Shown here: piece after piece, positions 39,041-48,269 of the stretch
How the letters are laid out: every line of letters begins with the position of its first letter
How positions within the stretch are numbered: position 1 is the stretch's first letter
NCBI GenBank assembly: GCA_903899015.1
Contig: CAIUHP010000045.1
Location: forward strand, 1 to 64,000
Direction of reading: 5' to 3'
Source of the DNA: an uncultured Armatimonadota bacterium
GTDB taxonomy: Bacteria; Armatimonadota; Fimbriimonadia; Fimbriimonadales; Fimbriimonadaceae
Length of the DNA: 64,000 nt
Translations under genes and position numbers: made by a program
The notes under the pieces: generated by a model
Seen by the model: only the letters and a program-made list of their open reading frames with translations
Database searches by the model: none
What the model was told of the DNA's origin: nothing

Positions 39041-39184
39041 ATGCTCAACATCAAGACAACCATCTTTCAAGCCGGCCGAAAGATTTCTGCCTTTGAGGAC
39101 TTTCGCAAATTAGTAAACGACTGGTTCTGGTTCGAAGGGAAATTTGCCTGCAGAACTCGGGGAGAGGAGTGGTCGATGGACTAA
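39041..39184 (+). CDS. 47-residue small protein with very strong ribosome site
   Basis: ATG at 39041 is preceded by AAAAGGAGG (39025-39033), one of the best Shine-Dalgarno sequences in the window, with 7 bp spacing. The product is 47 residues, basic at the N-terminus and rich in aromatic residues in the middle (NDWFWFEGKF). It has no signal peptide and no recognised family. The upstream hairpins and downstream stem-loops suggest an independent small transcription unit. Support is from signals only, not homology. Confidence 0.6.
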   Translation: MLNIKTTIFQAGRKISAFEDFRKLVNDWFWFEGKFACRTRGEEWSMD

Positions 39185-39242
39185 CTCACTTTTGTCTTTG
39201 AGGTCGCTTGGGTTCGATGCCTGGTACTCAACAATGACAACG

Positions 39243-39269
39243 CCTCCGAAGCACGATCTGCTTCGGAGG
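39243..39269. terminator. perfect 11-bp stem-loop
   Basis: CCTCCGAAGCA (39243-39253) pairs with TGCTTCGGAGG (39259-39269), loop CGATC. No T-run follows on either strand, so it is either a factor-assisted terminator of the small gene or an RNA stabiliser. Confidence 0.5.
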
Positions 39270-39291
39270 GTGATAGGTGTTATGTAAACCG

Positions 39292-39311
39292 GGAGCGCCA
39301 AGTTGCGCTCC
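39292..39311. terminator. stem-loop between small gene and Spy-like gene
   Basis: GGAGCGC (39292-39298) pairs with GCGCTCC (39305-39311), loop CAAGTT. It lies 19 bp past the stop of the minus-strand Spy-like gene. The plus strand continues TCAGTTTGGGTTTCG, modestly T-rich. Confidence 0.5.
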
Positions 39312-39330
39312 TCAGTTTGGGTTTCGTAGC

Positions 39331-40236
39331 TTAGAAGCCGAATCCCGGGCCACCTTGACCTTGGCCATCGGGGCCACCGGGACCTCCTGGGCCACCGCCT
39401 CCGGGACCACCGAAGCCACCTCGCGGTCCGCCTTGGCCAGGACCACCTTGAGGGCGAGGCTGGGCAACGAACTTCTTGGTGCCTGCCATCTTCTTCAAGG
39501 CGGCTTTTTGGCTGTCAGTGAGAATGGCTTCGATCGCATCGTTCATCGCCTTTCGTGCCTTTTCCATTCCCGGGTTACCACCAGGTCCACCAGGTCCACC
39601 GCCAAAGCCTGGACCGCCAGGACCACCATCAGGACCGCCAGGGCCCCCTGGACCTCCGGGGCCACGCTGAGGCCGATTTGCCTTAGCGATAGCGTCAATC
39701 TTCGTCTTCTGATCGTCGGTGATGCCAATTTCAGCAGCGATTTCTTTATCAAGAACGGCGCTCGGACCGGCTAGCTGAACCTTGATCTCTTTCAGGCGAG
39801 CGTTTTGCGAAGCGGTCAGAACTTTGGCAATTGCCTTGTCCATTTCGCCTTGCATCTTGTCCATCTGTGCTCTCATCGCTTGAAAATCGGGCTGCTCGCC
39901 ATCGTCTGGTGGCTGCATCCTTGCCTGCATCTTCTCGCGGAACTTGTCCATCATGTCTCGGATCTCAGATCGTTGATCTTCTGTGATGGCGAGGTCCTTG
40001 CCTACGTCAGGTCGATTAACTAACTGAGCGCTGTGTTGTGGTCCAGGGCCACCCATTCCTGGTCCGCCCATGCCAGGGCCTCGGCCCTGACCCTGTCCGC
40101 CGCCCTGAGGAGGGGGAGGAGCGTCTTGTGCATTTGCAGTTCCTGCAGTAACAACGAGTAGAGTGGCAATTCCTGCTACGGCTGCGCTAGTGGCGAATGC
40201 TTTTCTAAAAGCTGCGATCCAAGTTCTTTTGTTCAT
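39331..40236 (-). CDS. Spy/CpxP-like periplasmic protein with collagen-like Gly-Pro runs
   Basis: A 301-residue exported protein (signal peptide ending about residue 36, TANAQ). It has two blocks of the LTxxQ-type seen in Spy/CpxP: ITEDQRSEIRDMM ... LTASQNARLKEIK, and ITDDQKTKIDAI ... LTDSQKAALKKM. Between and after them are long Gly-Gly-Pro runs (about 195-225 and 262-300). The ribosome site AAGGAG is 7-8 bp upstream. It is divergent from a two-component system; a related protein lies at 47435-48100. Spy/CpxP proteins are envelope-stress chaperones or sensors, so a link is plausible. Confidence 0.8.
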   Translation of the reverse strand: MNKRTWIAAFRKAFATSAAVAGIATLLVVTAGTANAQDAPPPPQGGGQGQGRGPGMGGPGMGGPGPQHSAQLVNRPDVGKDLAITEDQRSEIRDMMDKFREKMQARMQPPDDGEQPDFQAMRAQMDKMQGEMDKAIAKVLTASQNARLKEIKVQLAGPSAVLDKEIAAEIGITDDQKTKIDAIAKANRPQRGPGGPGGPGGPDGGPGGPGFGGGPGGPGGNPGMEKARKAMNDAIEAILTDSQKAALKKMAGTKKFVAQPRPQGGPGQGGPRGGFGGPGGGGPGGPGGPDGQGQGGPGFGF

Positions 40237-40257
40237 CCTAATCTCCTTTTGGTTGGT

Positions 40258-40275
40258 AGCAAGTTTCTTCTTGCT
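40258..40275 (-). promoter_or_regulatory. 5' leader hairpin of the Spy-like gene
   Basis: AGCAAG (40258-40263) pairs with CTTGCT (40270-40275), loop TTTCTT. On the minus strand it lies immediately before the AAAAGGAG ribosome site, where it could modulate translation or stability. Confidence 0.4.
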
Positions 40276-40504
40276 TGACGATGAGGAGTTTCCAACTTAA
40301 AAATGAAGAACGAATGAAGGTCAAAAATTTCCTGAAAATCAGTTTTTGGGCCCAAGGTGTATGGATTGGTTCTGTAGTTAAGTCCGTGGTCTTGGAGTTC
40401 CACTCCGGCGCCGCAATCGCAAATGCAACCGTGAAATCGAACGAGCCTTCACAAATACTTCATGTCTTGAATCCAAGATATCTTTACAGAAAAGGGAAGC
40501 GGAA

Positions 40505-41179
40505 ATGAAGATCTTGTTAGTTGAAGATGAACGACCTTTAGCCACTGCGGTGGTGCGTGTTTTGACCGACGCGGGGTGGGTGCTTACTTGGGAATCGGAT
40601 GGAAAGAAAGGGTACGAGACGGCGCTTCACGAGGATTTTGACCTTATCATTCTCGACGTCATGCTTCCCAACAAAAATGGCTGGAGCATTTTGTCGGATC
40701 TCAGACTCAACAAGAGATTGATGCCGATCATGATGCTGACGGCACTTGAAGAAACGGACGACAAGGTGAAAGGATTCGAGCTGGGAGCGGATGACTACTT
40801 GCCAAAGCCATTTGAAGTTCCTGAATTAGTCGCCCGGGTCAAAGCGATGTTGCGGCGAGACAAGATCAATAAGAGTATCGTGACTCGCATTTCTGATCTC
40901 GAGATTGACCGGAAGAACCGGAGCGTGACTCGGGCAGGCAAGCTTATTTCTTTGACTCGCAGGGAATACGACCTTTTAGAAGCTCTAGCTTCAAACGAAG
41001 GGCGAGTTTTGAGTCGAGAAACCATCCAGGAACGCGTTTGGACCGACGAAGATAGCTATTCCAACACGGTTGACGTGTTTATTGGTACCCTTCGCAAGAA
41101 AATCGATGCCCCATTTGATCATAAGCTGATTCATACGGTGCACGGATTTGGATACGTTTTGAAATCTGAAACTGCCTAA
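40505..41179 (+). CDS. OmpR-family response regulator
   Basis: A 224-residue DNA-binding regulator. Receiver domain: acidic pocket VEDE, phospho-acceptor Asp51 in LIILDVMLP, Thr/Ala switch MLTALEE and Lys in LPKPF. It is followed by a winged-helix domain (LTRREYDLLEALASNEGRVLSRE ... VDVFIGTLRKKI, HTVHGFGYVL). It starts 4 nt after a GGGAAGCGGAA stretch. The sensor kinase gene starts 7 bp later. Targets probably include the divergent Spy-like gene, as in CpxR/cpxP; that is inference. Confidence 0.95.
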   Translation: MKILLVEDERPLATAVVRVLTDAGWVLTWESDGKKGYETALHEDFDLIILDVMLPNKNGWSILSDLRLNKRLMPIMMLTALEETDDKVKGFELGADDYLPKPFEVPELVARVKAMLRRDKINKSIVTRISDLEIDRKNRSVTRAGKLISLTRREYDLLEALASNEGRVLSRETIQERVWTDEDSYSNTVDVFIGTLRKKIDAPFDHKLIHTVHGFGYVLKSETA

Positions 41180-41186
41180 AACCATT

Positions 41187-42770
41187 ATGACTTTGACTCC
41201 CAAAACGATTAGGGCTAAGTTGACCTTGACGGCGGTTGCTGTCATGGCCGTCTTGTTCATCGTCTTAGGATGGGTCGTTCAAATCCTTGGACGCGAAGAA
41301 ATTATGGGTAGCGTCGATAGCGAACTCGCTCGCCGGGCAAACGAGATCATCCAGATTCACAACGATATGCGCAGGGACCGGCCTCCTCCCCCAATGGGCC
41401 AGAACCTAGGGCCAGGTGGCGACCAAAGACAGGGCCCGCGCCTAGGTCAAGGACCTGGAGATCACAACGGTGACCATGGTCCGGACGGCCCGAACGGTCG
41501 AGATCGGCGAAATGGTCCCGGCGGTCGTCCGGGCGATCGCTTTGGTGGATTTCAAAGAGCCGTCGCCAAACTTGGTGACCCGTTGTTGGCGATTGGCCCG
41601 CGATTTGTAAGCATCACTCCCGGACCTCCTTTTGCCCCGCCCGACATGATGGTTCCGTACGATGCAAACGTCATCAAGGAAGCGGACAGAAAGGGCGTGG
41701 TTTATTCCACGATTCTATTGGGACAGGAAAAGGTGCGCCTTATCTCAAAGCGAGCTGTCGATGAGAATGGACGACATTGGCTTGTTCAATATCCGTACCC
41801 ACTCGGAGATATCGACAAAGCGCTCAAAAAGTTAGCCCAAACGCTTTTGATTCTGCTCCCATTCGGGCTGATCCTTACGGCGGTTGCTTCACTTTTCCTG
41901 GTCAAGCGGATCATGCGTCCCATTCGTGAGATCACTGAGACGGCCGATTCTATCGGAGCGGACAATATGTCCGGTCGACTTACTGTTGTGGGGGCAGATG
42001 AATTCGGACACCTGGCCGATACGATGAACGGCATGTTTGGCCGAATCGAAGCTGCGTTTGCGGCCCAAAAAGTGGCAATGCAAAAGCTTGAGTTGATTAT
42101 CAAGCAGCAACGAAGATTCACCGCTGATGCTTCCCACGAGTTGAAGACTCCGTTGGCAGTCATCAAAGCGAACACCGGGTTGATGTTGCATGGAATGCCA
42201 CTCGACGAAGACTCGAAAGAATCGGTTACCGCAATCGACACCGCGGCAACTCGAATGAACCGACTCGTTCAAGACTTAATGGTACTGGCCCGCGCCGAAT
42301 CTGGCCTTGCACCCAGTGCTCCGAAGCTATTTGATTTGAATTTGACAGCACAAAATGCGATCGATCAGGTGTACCGGGCGAAAGAAATGGACGTGACGTT
42401 CACCAGCGACTCGGTACAACTCATGGTGGAAGGCATCGAGTCGGATATCGAGCGCGTGTTTATCAATCTGATCGACAATGCGTGCCGGCACACCCAAGTC
42501 GGCGGAAGAGTTGGGGTCCACGCGTTCGAATCTGATCGTTATGCGGTTGTGCAAATAACCGATTCGGGGGAAGGAATTGCAGCCGAGCATCTGAGTCACC
42601 TTTTCGATCGCTTTTACCGAGTCGATGATTCTCGGTCTTCGGAGAGCGGGGGCACCGGTTTAGGACTTGCGATATGTAAGGGCATCGTCGAATCCCACCA
42701 TGGCGAGATTTCAGTTTCGAGCACGGTCGGGGAAGGGACCACCATGACCGTGCGCTTGCCCATGCCTTAG
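41187..42770 (+). CDS. sensor histidine kinase with Gly/Pro/Asp-rich sensor region
   Basis: A 527-residue membrane kinase. TM1 is at about 12-34 and TM2 at about 217-238; HAMP follows. The dimerisation/phospho-acceptor segment has His317 in ASHELKTP. The ATPase domain shows NLIDNACRHT, DSGEGI and GGTGLGLAI. The periplasmic part between the helices is unusual: residues 64-122 are low-complexity Gly/Pro/Asp/Arg, like the Gly-Pro runs of the neighbouring Spy-like protein. It pairs with the preceding regulator. Confidence 0.95.
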   Translation: MTLTPKTIRAKLTLTAVAVMAVLFIVLGWVVQILGREEIMGSVDSELARRANEIIQIHNDMRRDRPPPPMGQNLGPGGDQRQGPRLGQGPGDHNGDHGPDGPNGRDRRNGPGGRPGDRFGGFQRAVAKLGDPLLAIGPRFVSITPGPPFAPPDMMVPYDANVIKEADRKGVVYSTILLGQEKVRLISKRAVDENGRHWLVQYPYPLGDIDKALKKLAQTLLILLPFGLILTAVASLFLVKRIMRPIREITETADSIGADNMSGRLTVVGADEFGHLADTMNGMFGRIEAAFAAQKVAMQKLELIIKQQRRFTADASHELKTPLAVIKANTGLMLHGMPLDEDSKESVTAIDTAATRMNRLVQDLMVLARAESGLAPSAPKLFDLNLTAQNAIDQVYRAKEMDVTFTSDSVQLMVEGIESDIERVFINLIDNACRHTQVGGRVGVHAFESDRYAVVQITDSGEGIAAEHLSHLFDRFYRVDDSRSSESGGTGLGLAICKGIVESHHGEISVSSTVGEGTTMTVRLPMP

Positions 42771-42830
42771 GGAATAAAGATCGACCAGATTTGAGTCATG
42801 CTCGTTAGGTAGCTCACCTTTCGTGGTCAA

Positions 42831-43301
42831 ATGGACTCGCAAGAAACGGTTCGATTCGTTCAAGATCGCCGAAACCAATTTCTGGGAACGGTCGTTTCGG
42901 TGTTTCTGGCAGGTGGCTTCTGGCTTTGGTTTCGCTCCGGCCAAATGGAAGCCGCGTTTGGAGTGATCTTCTCCGCATTCCTATCGTTTGAAGCATGGCG
43001 ACGACTCGATCCTGAAAGATGCTTTCTTCAAATCGGTCCCGACGGAATTGAGGAGCACCGTCCCATCGGACGAGCCCTAACTTGCCCGTGGTTAGAGATC
43101 GAATTGTTTGAAGTCATTCGAGATCGAAACGGAATCGAAATTGTCGGATTTCGCCATCGATTTTTTGGAGCATCACAAGGTCATTTTGTAAAGCTGGCCG
43201 ACACCTATGGATATCAACCCCAAGAGTTCGTCCAGTTGCTGAACCGCCAGCTGACACGTAAGTCAGTCAAGTCGCTTTCGGAATCGGGAGATCCTACTTA
43301 A
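42831..43301 (+). CDS. two-helix membrane protein, PH-like tail, unknown function
   Basis: A 156-residue protein with two hydrophobic segments (about 18-34 and 40-56). A soluble beta-rich region follows (CFLQIGPDGIEEHRPIGRALTCPWLEI), similar in plan to small bacterial membrane proteins with a PH-like domain. No catalytic motif. The weak ribosome site and 60-bp gap after the kinase leave its operon status open. Confidence 0.7.
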   Translation: MDSQETVRFVQDRRNQFLGTVVSVFLAGGFWLWFRSGQMEAAFGVIFSAFLSFEAWRRLDPERCFLQIGPDGIEEHRPIGRALTCPWLEIELFEVIRDRNGIEIVGFRHRFFGASQGHFVKLADTYGYQPQEFVQLLNRQLTRKSVKSLSESGDPT

Positions 43302-45567
43302 CCTTTCCGCGAATGATCGTGATGGAATGAGCAGTCAAAGTGTAGGTGATCGATGAGTCACTTCTTGAGGCGATGGCCTCGATGGGGCCATTTGGACTTG
43401 CATATCCGTTGATGCCGTTGGCATGCCAAACGTAGTTTGAAGAATTGAGCCAGTATCTCGACGTGAGGCCACTGAATGAATGGCTCGTTGAATCGTTGAA
43501 GTTGAGGGATACCGTGTGTGGGGTCGAGTCCGCGTTAATCAGCAGGACCGAAAACAATCCGTCTGGACGCAACACTGCATACGGATAGACCACGATGTTT
43601 CCAGATCCATCTTTGATGGACGAGTTAACTGGCAAGACCGTGTGCTGTCCCTTTCCCGGCAGACACCACAGCCGGTTGATCATGACGTTGGAATAGTACT
43701 GAGATGTCCTCCCAGTGACCTGGTCGTTGGCATCCGATGTAAACATCCCTAGCAATCCCCAAGCTGTGCCATCCGTCGCCAACTGAACGGGAAAATCTTG
43801 GTAGTAGAAGGCGCCTTTGCCGCCCCGGTTCAAATACTCCCCGACAAACATGGCATGCCAGGCTGCCCCCATGATGTCAACGGTTGCCTCGGTCGGACCA
43901 GAGTCCAAGTTGTATTCGGTTACATAAACAGGGACGGTAGAAGGGACGAGAGCATTTGAAAACTCATCGAACAACGTTTGGACCTGATTGGGTTCTTGGA
44001 ACATGAGGGACCAATCGGCAGAAGGAACCGCAAATGGGTAGTGTTCGGTCGAAACGAATGACAGTGATTGAAGGGCTGAGTGACTGATCAGATATCCGAC
44101 AAACCGGCTCATCCAATCGGAATTTCCTTTTGTATCTGTCCAAGTTAGAACCGAAGAGTTCGATAAAACCGGCCCTCCGAGCTTCTGGTCAGGATAAACC
44201 GCATGAATGGCGTTTGCCCACTGCACATAGAAGGCGCCGTAATCTTCTGGAGTCATAAACTGACCGTCTGGCTCTTCACCAAGCTCAATCCCGATGAGGG
44301 GAAATCCTCTTTTGTTGAGGTAGGCAACTTCAGCGACCGCATTGTCGGGAGTGCTGTAGATCATTGGCGCAGCCACCAGCATCGGCAATCCCAGTGATAG
44401 GGGACTGTTAAACATATAGTCAAAGCCGATCTGTTCCGTTAATGGATTTTGAGCTGTGGAAGCGTGCCACGGGTCGGTTGACGAAGCGTAAATCGGGGTT
44501 TGATTTTGGCTCTTGGAATGGACGATTAGGTCGGTGAACGTCCCGCTGGAATTCACGGTACCAACCCCTAATTCTGCAATCGCATAGCCCATTTTGTTCC
44601 GAGGGTCACTTGATCCATGGGTGTCGTAGGTGTTGGAAGATTGGGTCATCACGACCCGAATGAATTGGGCAGACGTGGGAGTACTTCCGAGTTTGAGAGT
44701 GACGGTCCCTCCGGCACCATTGTTAATGACGCCATTCGCGAAGTTGGTCCATTGACCGTTCGTTGGATCGTATAGCGCATCGTGGCCGGTCCAATATTGC
44801 ACCGCATACGAGATGGCGTAAGGATTGGACCATTGAATTTTGACGGCGTTGACACTTTGAGCAGATCCCAGATCGACCAGTACCCATTGAGGGTGTAAGG
44901 TATCGGATTCTTTCGTGTAGGTCGAGGTCAGATAAGGATTGCTCTTCCAATAGGTGGCGGGATCACCATCGGTAATTCTGGAATAGTCTTGGTTATCGCC
45001 TTGATCGTAGGTTGAACCTCGGTGAGTCAAGAGAAAGCCGTAGCTGTCGTTGATGGCGGGACCAAGCGAAGAACTGCCCGTGAAGTAGCCTTGGCTTTTG
45101 GCCGCGTCGCTCCAAGTTCCGGTGGGATTCCAGTGCCAATCTTGCACATTAAGCTCGGTGTAGAGCCGATCCGAAAGACTTCCACCGCCTGCACTGAGCA
45201 TGTTTTGTATATTGGAAGGCGTGAAGATGACTGGGATTCCGTCAGTACCAATCGCATCAACCGAAGCGCCAAGAGTTAGATTTGGCGTGAAAGTATTCAA
45301 AGCGTGGGCGGGATTGATGTCAATCTGGATGACACCCGCAGTCGGTGCCTTTTGGGAGGGCTTTGTGGGGGAGAGGCGGATGTGATTCTTGGCTCGAGCA
45401 TGATGTTTGTAGTGAGCCTGAGCGCTCGCAGCGGCCCCGAGACCGCCCACCATCAGCGCCGTCAAACATCCTCTCATCAAGACTTTAGAAGCCAACACTT
45501 TCTTAGGATATATCCTGGTAATCGCCGCGAGGACGATTGGCCCAGTTACTGACACTTTTCTGTTCAA
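43294..45567 (-). CDS. secreted glycoside hydrolase-like protein with discoidin domain
   Basis: A 757-residue exported protein. The leader may start at Met31 (MRGCLTALMVGGLGAAASAQA). A discoidin/CBM32-like domain is inserted at about 185-335 (ITDGDPATYWKSN, HPQWVLVDLGSAQSVNAVKI). The surrounding TIM-barrel shows a likely acid/base in GIELGEEPDG (Glu431/432) and a nucleophile candidate Glu551 in VYVTEYNLD. This is clan GH-A architecture close to GH39/GH79-like enzymes. Substrate not predictable. A C-terminal beta-sandwich ends the protein. Confidence 0.75.
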   Translation of the reverse strand: MNRKVSVTGPIVLAAITRIYPKKVLASKVLMRGCLTALMVGGLGAAASAQAHYKHHARAKNHIRLSPTKPSQKAPTAGVIQIDINPAHALNTFTPNLTLGASVDAIGTDGIPVIFTPSNIQNMLSAGGGSLSDRLYTELNVQDWHWNPTGTWSDAAKSQGYFTGSSSLGPAINDSYGFLLTHRGSTYDQGDNQDYSRITDGDPATYWKSNPYLTSTYTKESDTLHPQWVLVDLGSAQSVNAVKIQWSNPYAISYAVQYWTGHDALYDPTNGQWTNFANGVINNGAGGTVTLKLGSTPTSAQFIRVVMTQSSNTYDTHGSSDPRNKMGYAIAELGVGTVNSSGTFTDLIVHSKSQNQTPIYASSTDPWHASTAQNPLTEQIGFDYMFNSPLSLGLPMLVAAPMIYSTPDNAVAEVAYLNKRGFPLIGIELGEEPDGQFMTPEDYGAFYVQWANAIHAVYPDQKLGGPVLSNSSVLTWTDTKGNSDWMSRFVGYLISHSALQSLSFVSTEHYPFAVPSADWSLMFQEPNQVQTLFDEFSNALVPSTVPVYVTEYNLDSGPTEATVDIMGAAWHAMFVGEYLNRGGKGAFYYQDFPVQLATDGTAWGLLGMFTSDANDQVTGRTSQYYSNVMINRLWCLPGKGQHTVLPVNSSIKDGSGNIVVYPYAVLRPDGLFSVLLINADSTPHTVSLNFNDSTSHSFSGLTSRYWLNSSNYVWHANGINGYASPNGPIEAIASRSDSSITYTLTAHSITIIRGKVK

Positions 45568-45713
45568 AAATCACATCTGAGACGAGGTAAGGATGGCTTT
45601 GCCCACTCGTCGAGAATGGGCGAGTTAGATACCGCTCATTTGGAAGTGGAATACCAGGGCAATCGCCCGTCTCTTGGCGAGATTTAGGCTTCAATCGGTT
45701 AACCTTATGGTAA

Positions 45714-46364
45714 GTGTCTCAGCGATTTGCCGTTGTGATCCTTGCGGCTGGAGGATCGAGCCGACTTGGACGGCCAAAGCAACTTCTTCCTTATCTCGGG
45801 AAGACGTTGGTCGAACATGCCGCTCGGACGGCGATCGCCTCCGGAGCCCACGAAGTAGTCGTGGTCGTTGGAGCGGAATCGGATGCCGTTCGTGAAAAAC
45901 TAAGCGGCTTGCCAGTTAGAATCGTTCGAAACCGCGATTGGCAAACGGGCATGGGTAGTTCCATCCGTTGCGGAGTGGAGTCGTTGAGTTCGCATGTGGA
46001 CTCGGTAGTCATTTCGCTCTGCGATCAGCCTCAAATCACACCGGATCTCCTGCGCAACTTGGCTTCAAAAGCTGCCACTTCGAGTTCATCCATCGCGGCT
46101 TCTTCCTACGATGGTGTTCTTGGTGCGCCGAGCGCATTTGGCAAGGAGCTATTCAAAGAGCTCACGTCTCTTGCTGGTGATTCAGGTGCACGAGACATTA
46201 TTCGAAACGCCACTCAGCAGATCGAACGAGTTGAATTTAGCGGTGGGAATGTCGATATTGACACACCTCAAGAATATCAACAGCTCGTTCAGAGCAAAGT
46301 CGTTGGATCCCTTCAGTCTGTAGAACTTGATGAGCAGGAAGCCCGCGCTCCGCCGGTGGTCTAA
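45714..46364 (+). CDS. MocA-like nucleotidyltransferase
   Basis: A 216-residue MobA/MocA-family enzyme. It shows [23 protein letters not shown] at its N-terminus (split by family spacing), [20 protein letters not shown] and the late GDSGARDI. MocA-type enzymes add CMP to molybdopterin. No other molybdenum-cofactor gene is nearby, so specificity is uncertain. GTG start, weak ribosome site. Confidence 0.88.
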   Translation: MSQRFAVVILAAGGSSRLGRPKQLLPYLGKTLVEHAARTAIASGAHEVVVVVGAESDAVREKLSGLPVRIVRNRDWQTGMGSSIRCGVESLSSHVDSVVISLCDQPQITPDLLRNLASKAATSSSSIAASSYDGVLGAPSAFGKELFKELTSLAGDSGARDIIRNATQQIERVEFSGGNVDIDTPQEYQQLVQSKVVGSLQSVELDEQEARAPPVV

Positions 46365-46416
46365 GAATTTCGCTTCCATCCTGATTTTCAGGACGACCGC
46401 CATTTGGGAGGATTCC

Positions 46417-47154
46417 TTGCATTTTACAAAACGTAAGCAATCGCAACGATTGCTTGGATTCACGCTCATTGAGCTTCTCGTTGTCATCGCGATCATCGCG
46501 ATTCTCGCCGCAATCCTGTTTCCTGTATTCGCCCAGGCCAAAGAAGCAGCGAAGAAAACGTCTTGCCTTTCAAACATGCACCAGTTAGGTCTGTGTTTCG
46601 CGCTGTATACGGGTGACTCAGATGACGTCAATCCACGTTATCGTTTCTGTCCAGATTTGCCTGGCAACGAGCTATGCATCAACTTGACCAATCCGACCCA
46701 ATTTACCGGTCCAAATGAGATTTGGTGGGCGCCTTACGACAATTCGGTCGCACCCGATTCAACCGGACCGTATCCCAATTTTAAAGCGGGCCTAACCGCG
46801 CCTTATATCAAGAATCTTCAAATCTTTAAGGATCCTTCTGAGCCCAATTTGCAGGTGGGATATGCGATGAGCTACATTACGGAGGGACCGATGGGCAAGC
46901 CCGCGTCTTCGGTGGCAAACCCTTCCGTCATGTTTGTGTGGGATCACCGTCGGACACCCGGCTGCGCCGACACGCGAGCAGGGCATACCGGTCCTCCATG
47001 GAACCCGTTCCCGCCGACGCTAGACACGGCTCACACTCACTATCCCACTAGGCATTCTCTTGGATTTGTGACCCTTAGGCACGACACAAGCGCCAAATGG
47101 CGCTTGCCATCAAGTTTAAAAGACAACGATTTCAACGCCGACGTCACTCGGTGA
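46417..47154 (+). CDS. pseudopilin-like secreted protein
   Basis: About 245 residues with the same prepilin leader core as the other two copies ([17 protein letters not shown]), followed by [20 protein letters not shown]. The globular part is cysteine-containing and ends near [16 protein letters not shown], a variant of the usual H-x-DG tail. The start is TTG 46417 with GGGAGG (46406-46411) 5 bp upstream. A longer frame begins inside the MocA gene and is rejected. No lipoprotein partner is seen here. Confidence 0.88.
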   Translation: MHFTKRKQSQRLLGFTLIELLVVIAIIAILAAILFPVFAQAKEAAKKTSCLSNMHQLGLCFALYTGDSDDVNPRYRFCPDLPGNELCINLTNPTQFTGPNEIWWAPYDNSVAPDSTGPYPNFKAGLTAPYIKNLQIFKDPSEPNLQVGYAMSYITEGPMGKPASSVANPSVMFVWDHRRTPGCADTRAGHTGPPWNPFPPTLDTAHTHYPTRHSLGFVTLRHDTSAKWRLPSSLKDNDFNADVTR

Positions 47155-47434
47155 GTTGGTATGGGAGGCAGATTTCGACCGGGTAATTCCAATTGGTAGC
47201 CTCCCGCTTCTTGGTGAGTCGTCGTACAGAACTGGCACTTAATCCATTTGGCCTTCCCCGTTTATCTGTACCAGTTCTTCTCAAGTTAGATTAGTGTTTT
47301 CTTACGATGGAAACGAGAGATAGGCGAGTTGGCGTGAATTGGAATAAGCTGTTAGACAGGATCGTTAACGCGTTGTCGAATGAACGATATTGCAGGCGCT
47401 TGAACTTGTGAAGCCCGGCGGCTGAGGACACGAA

Positions 47435-48100
47435 ATGAAACTAAAACTTATTCTCGTAATGGTAGGGGTTGCCGCACTTACGGCTGCTTCTTTCGGACAA
47501 GGATTTCGAGGCGGAATGATGATGGGTGGACCCGGAGGAGGTAACCCAACCATGATGCTGATGCGCGACGACGTCAAGACTGACCTTAAGTTGACTGACG
47601 ATCAGAAAGCGAAACTTCAGGAAATTCAGGACAGCACACGTCAGCAAATGACGGACTTGTTCTCGGGCGGCGGAGCCGGCGGCGATCGGGACGCGATGCG
47701 TAAAGCGATGGAGCCTATCATGAAGAAGGCTACCGAAGACATCAACAAGGTGTTGACCGCGGACCAACAAAAGCGACTCAAAGAGATTTGGATTCAGGTC
47801 TCGGGAAGCATGGTCGTCATGAACGCCGACATCAAGAAAGACCTCGGCATCACCGACGACCAGAAAACCAAGCTGGATGAGCTCAACAAGCGACAGCAAG
47901 CTGCTAATCAGTCGATCATGCAGAAAATGCGAGACGGCGAAATTCAGCGAGAAGACCTGGCTGACATCTTCAAGAAGAATCAAAAAGTCATGTCGGACGA
48001 AATCGGCAAGATTCTCACTCAAGAGCAGAAGGACAAGCTCAAGGCGATGGGCGGCAAGCCTTTCGTAGCGGCTGAGCAAACACAGGGCGGCAGCTTCTAG
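47435..48100 (+). CDS. Spy/CpxP-like periplasmic protein
   Basis: A 221-residue exported protein with a signal peptide (LILVMVGVAALTAASFGQ) and repeated LTxxQ-type blocks: LTDDQKAKLQEIQDS, LTADQQKRLKEIW, ITDDQKTKLDEL and LTQEQKDKLKAM. It is a shorter paralogue of the protein at 39331-40236 with only a small Gly-rich stretch near residue 30. Highly charged and helical. A strong terminator follows; no kinase is adjacent. Confidence 0.83.
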   Translation: MKLKLILVMVGVAALTAASFGQGFRGGMMMGGPGGGNPTMMLMRDDVKTDLKLTDDQKAKLQEIQDSTRQQMTDLFSGGGAGGDRDAMRKAMEPIMKKATEDINKVLTADQQKRLKEIWIQVSGSMVVMNADIKKDLGITDDQKTKLDELNKRQQAANQSIMQKMRDGEIQREDLADIFKKNQKVMSDEIGKILTQEQKDKLKAMGGKPFVAAEQTQGGSF

Positions 48101-48113
48101 GCTGTCTTCGTTT

Positions 48114-48152
48114 AAAGTCCGCATAGATCATATGGTCTATGCGGACTTTTTT
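48114..48152 (+). terminator. strong intrinsic terminator
   Basis: A perfect 14-bp stem AAAGTCCGCATAGA (48114-48127) with TCTATGCGGACTTT (48136-48149), running into TTTTTT. It ends the Spy-like gene. Confidence 0.95.
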
Positions 48153-48269
48153 GTGCGTGGTCGTATGTCCCTATATCGCGAGCGACTTGACACTTTCCAA
48201 GAGAATCCCCAATATCGTGGTGAAGCAGGATGGTAGTTTTCATTCCTGTTCCGAACATGGAGGAGCAAC

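Noticed and set aside
39340-39680. Opposite-strand frames with Gly-Pro runs
   Set aside because: They are reverse-strand shadows of the Spy-like gene, whose GGN and CCN codons read as Gly and Pro on both strands.
46327-46416. Longer N-terminus of the second pseudopilin
   Set aside because: It overlaps the MocA-like gene and puts 30 extra residues before the leader; TTG 46417 has a perfect ribosome site.
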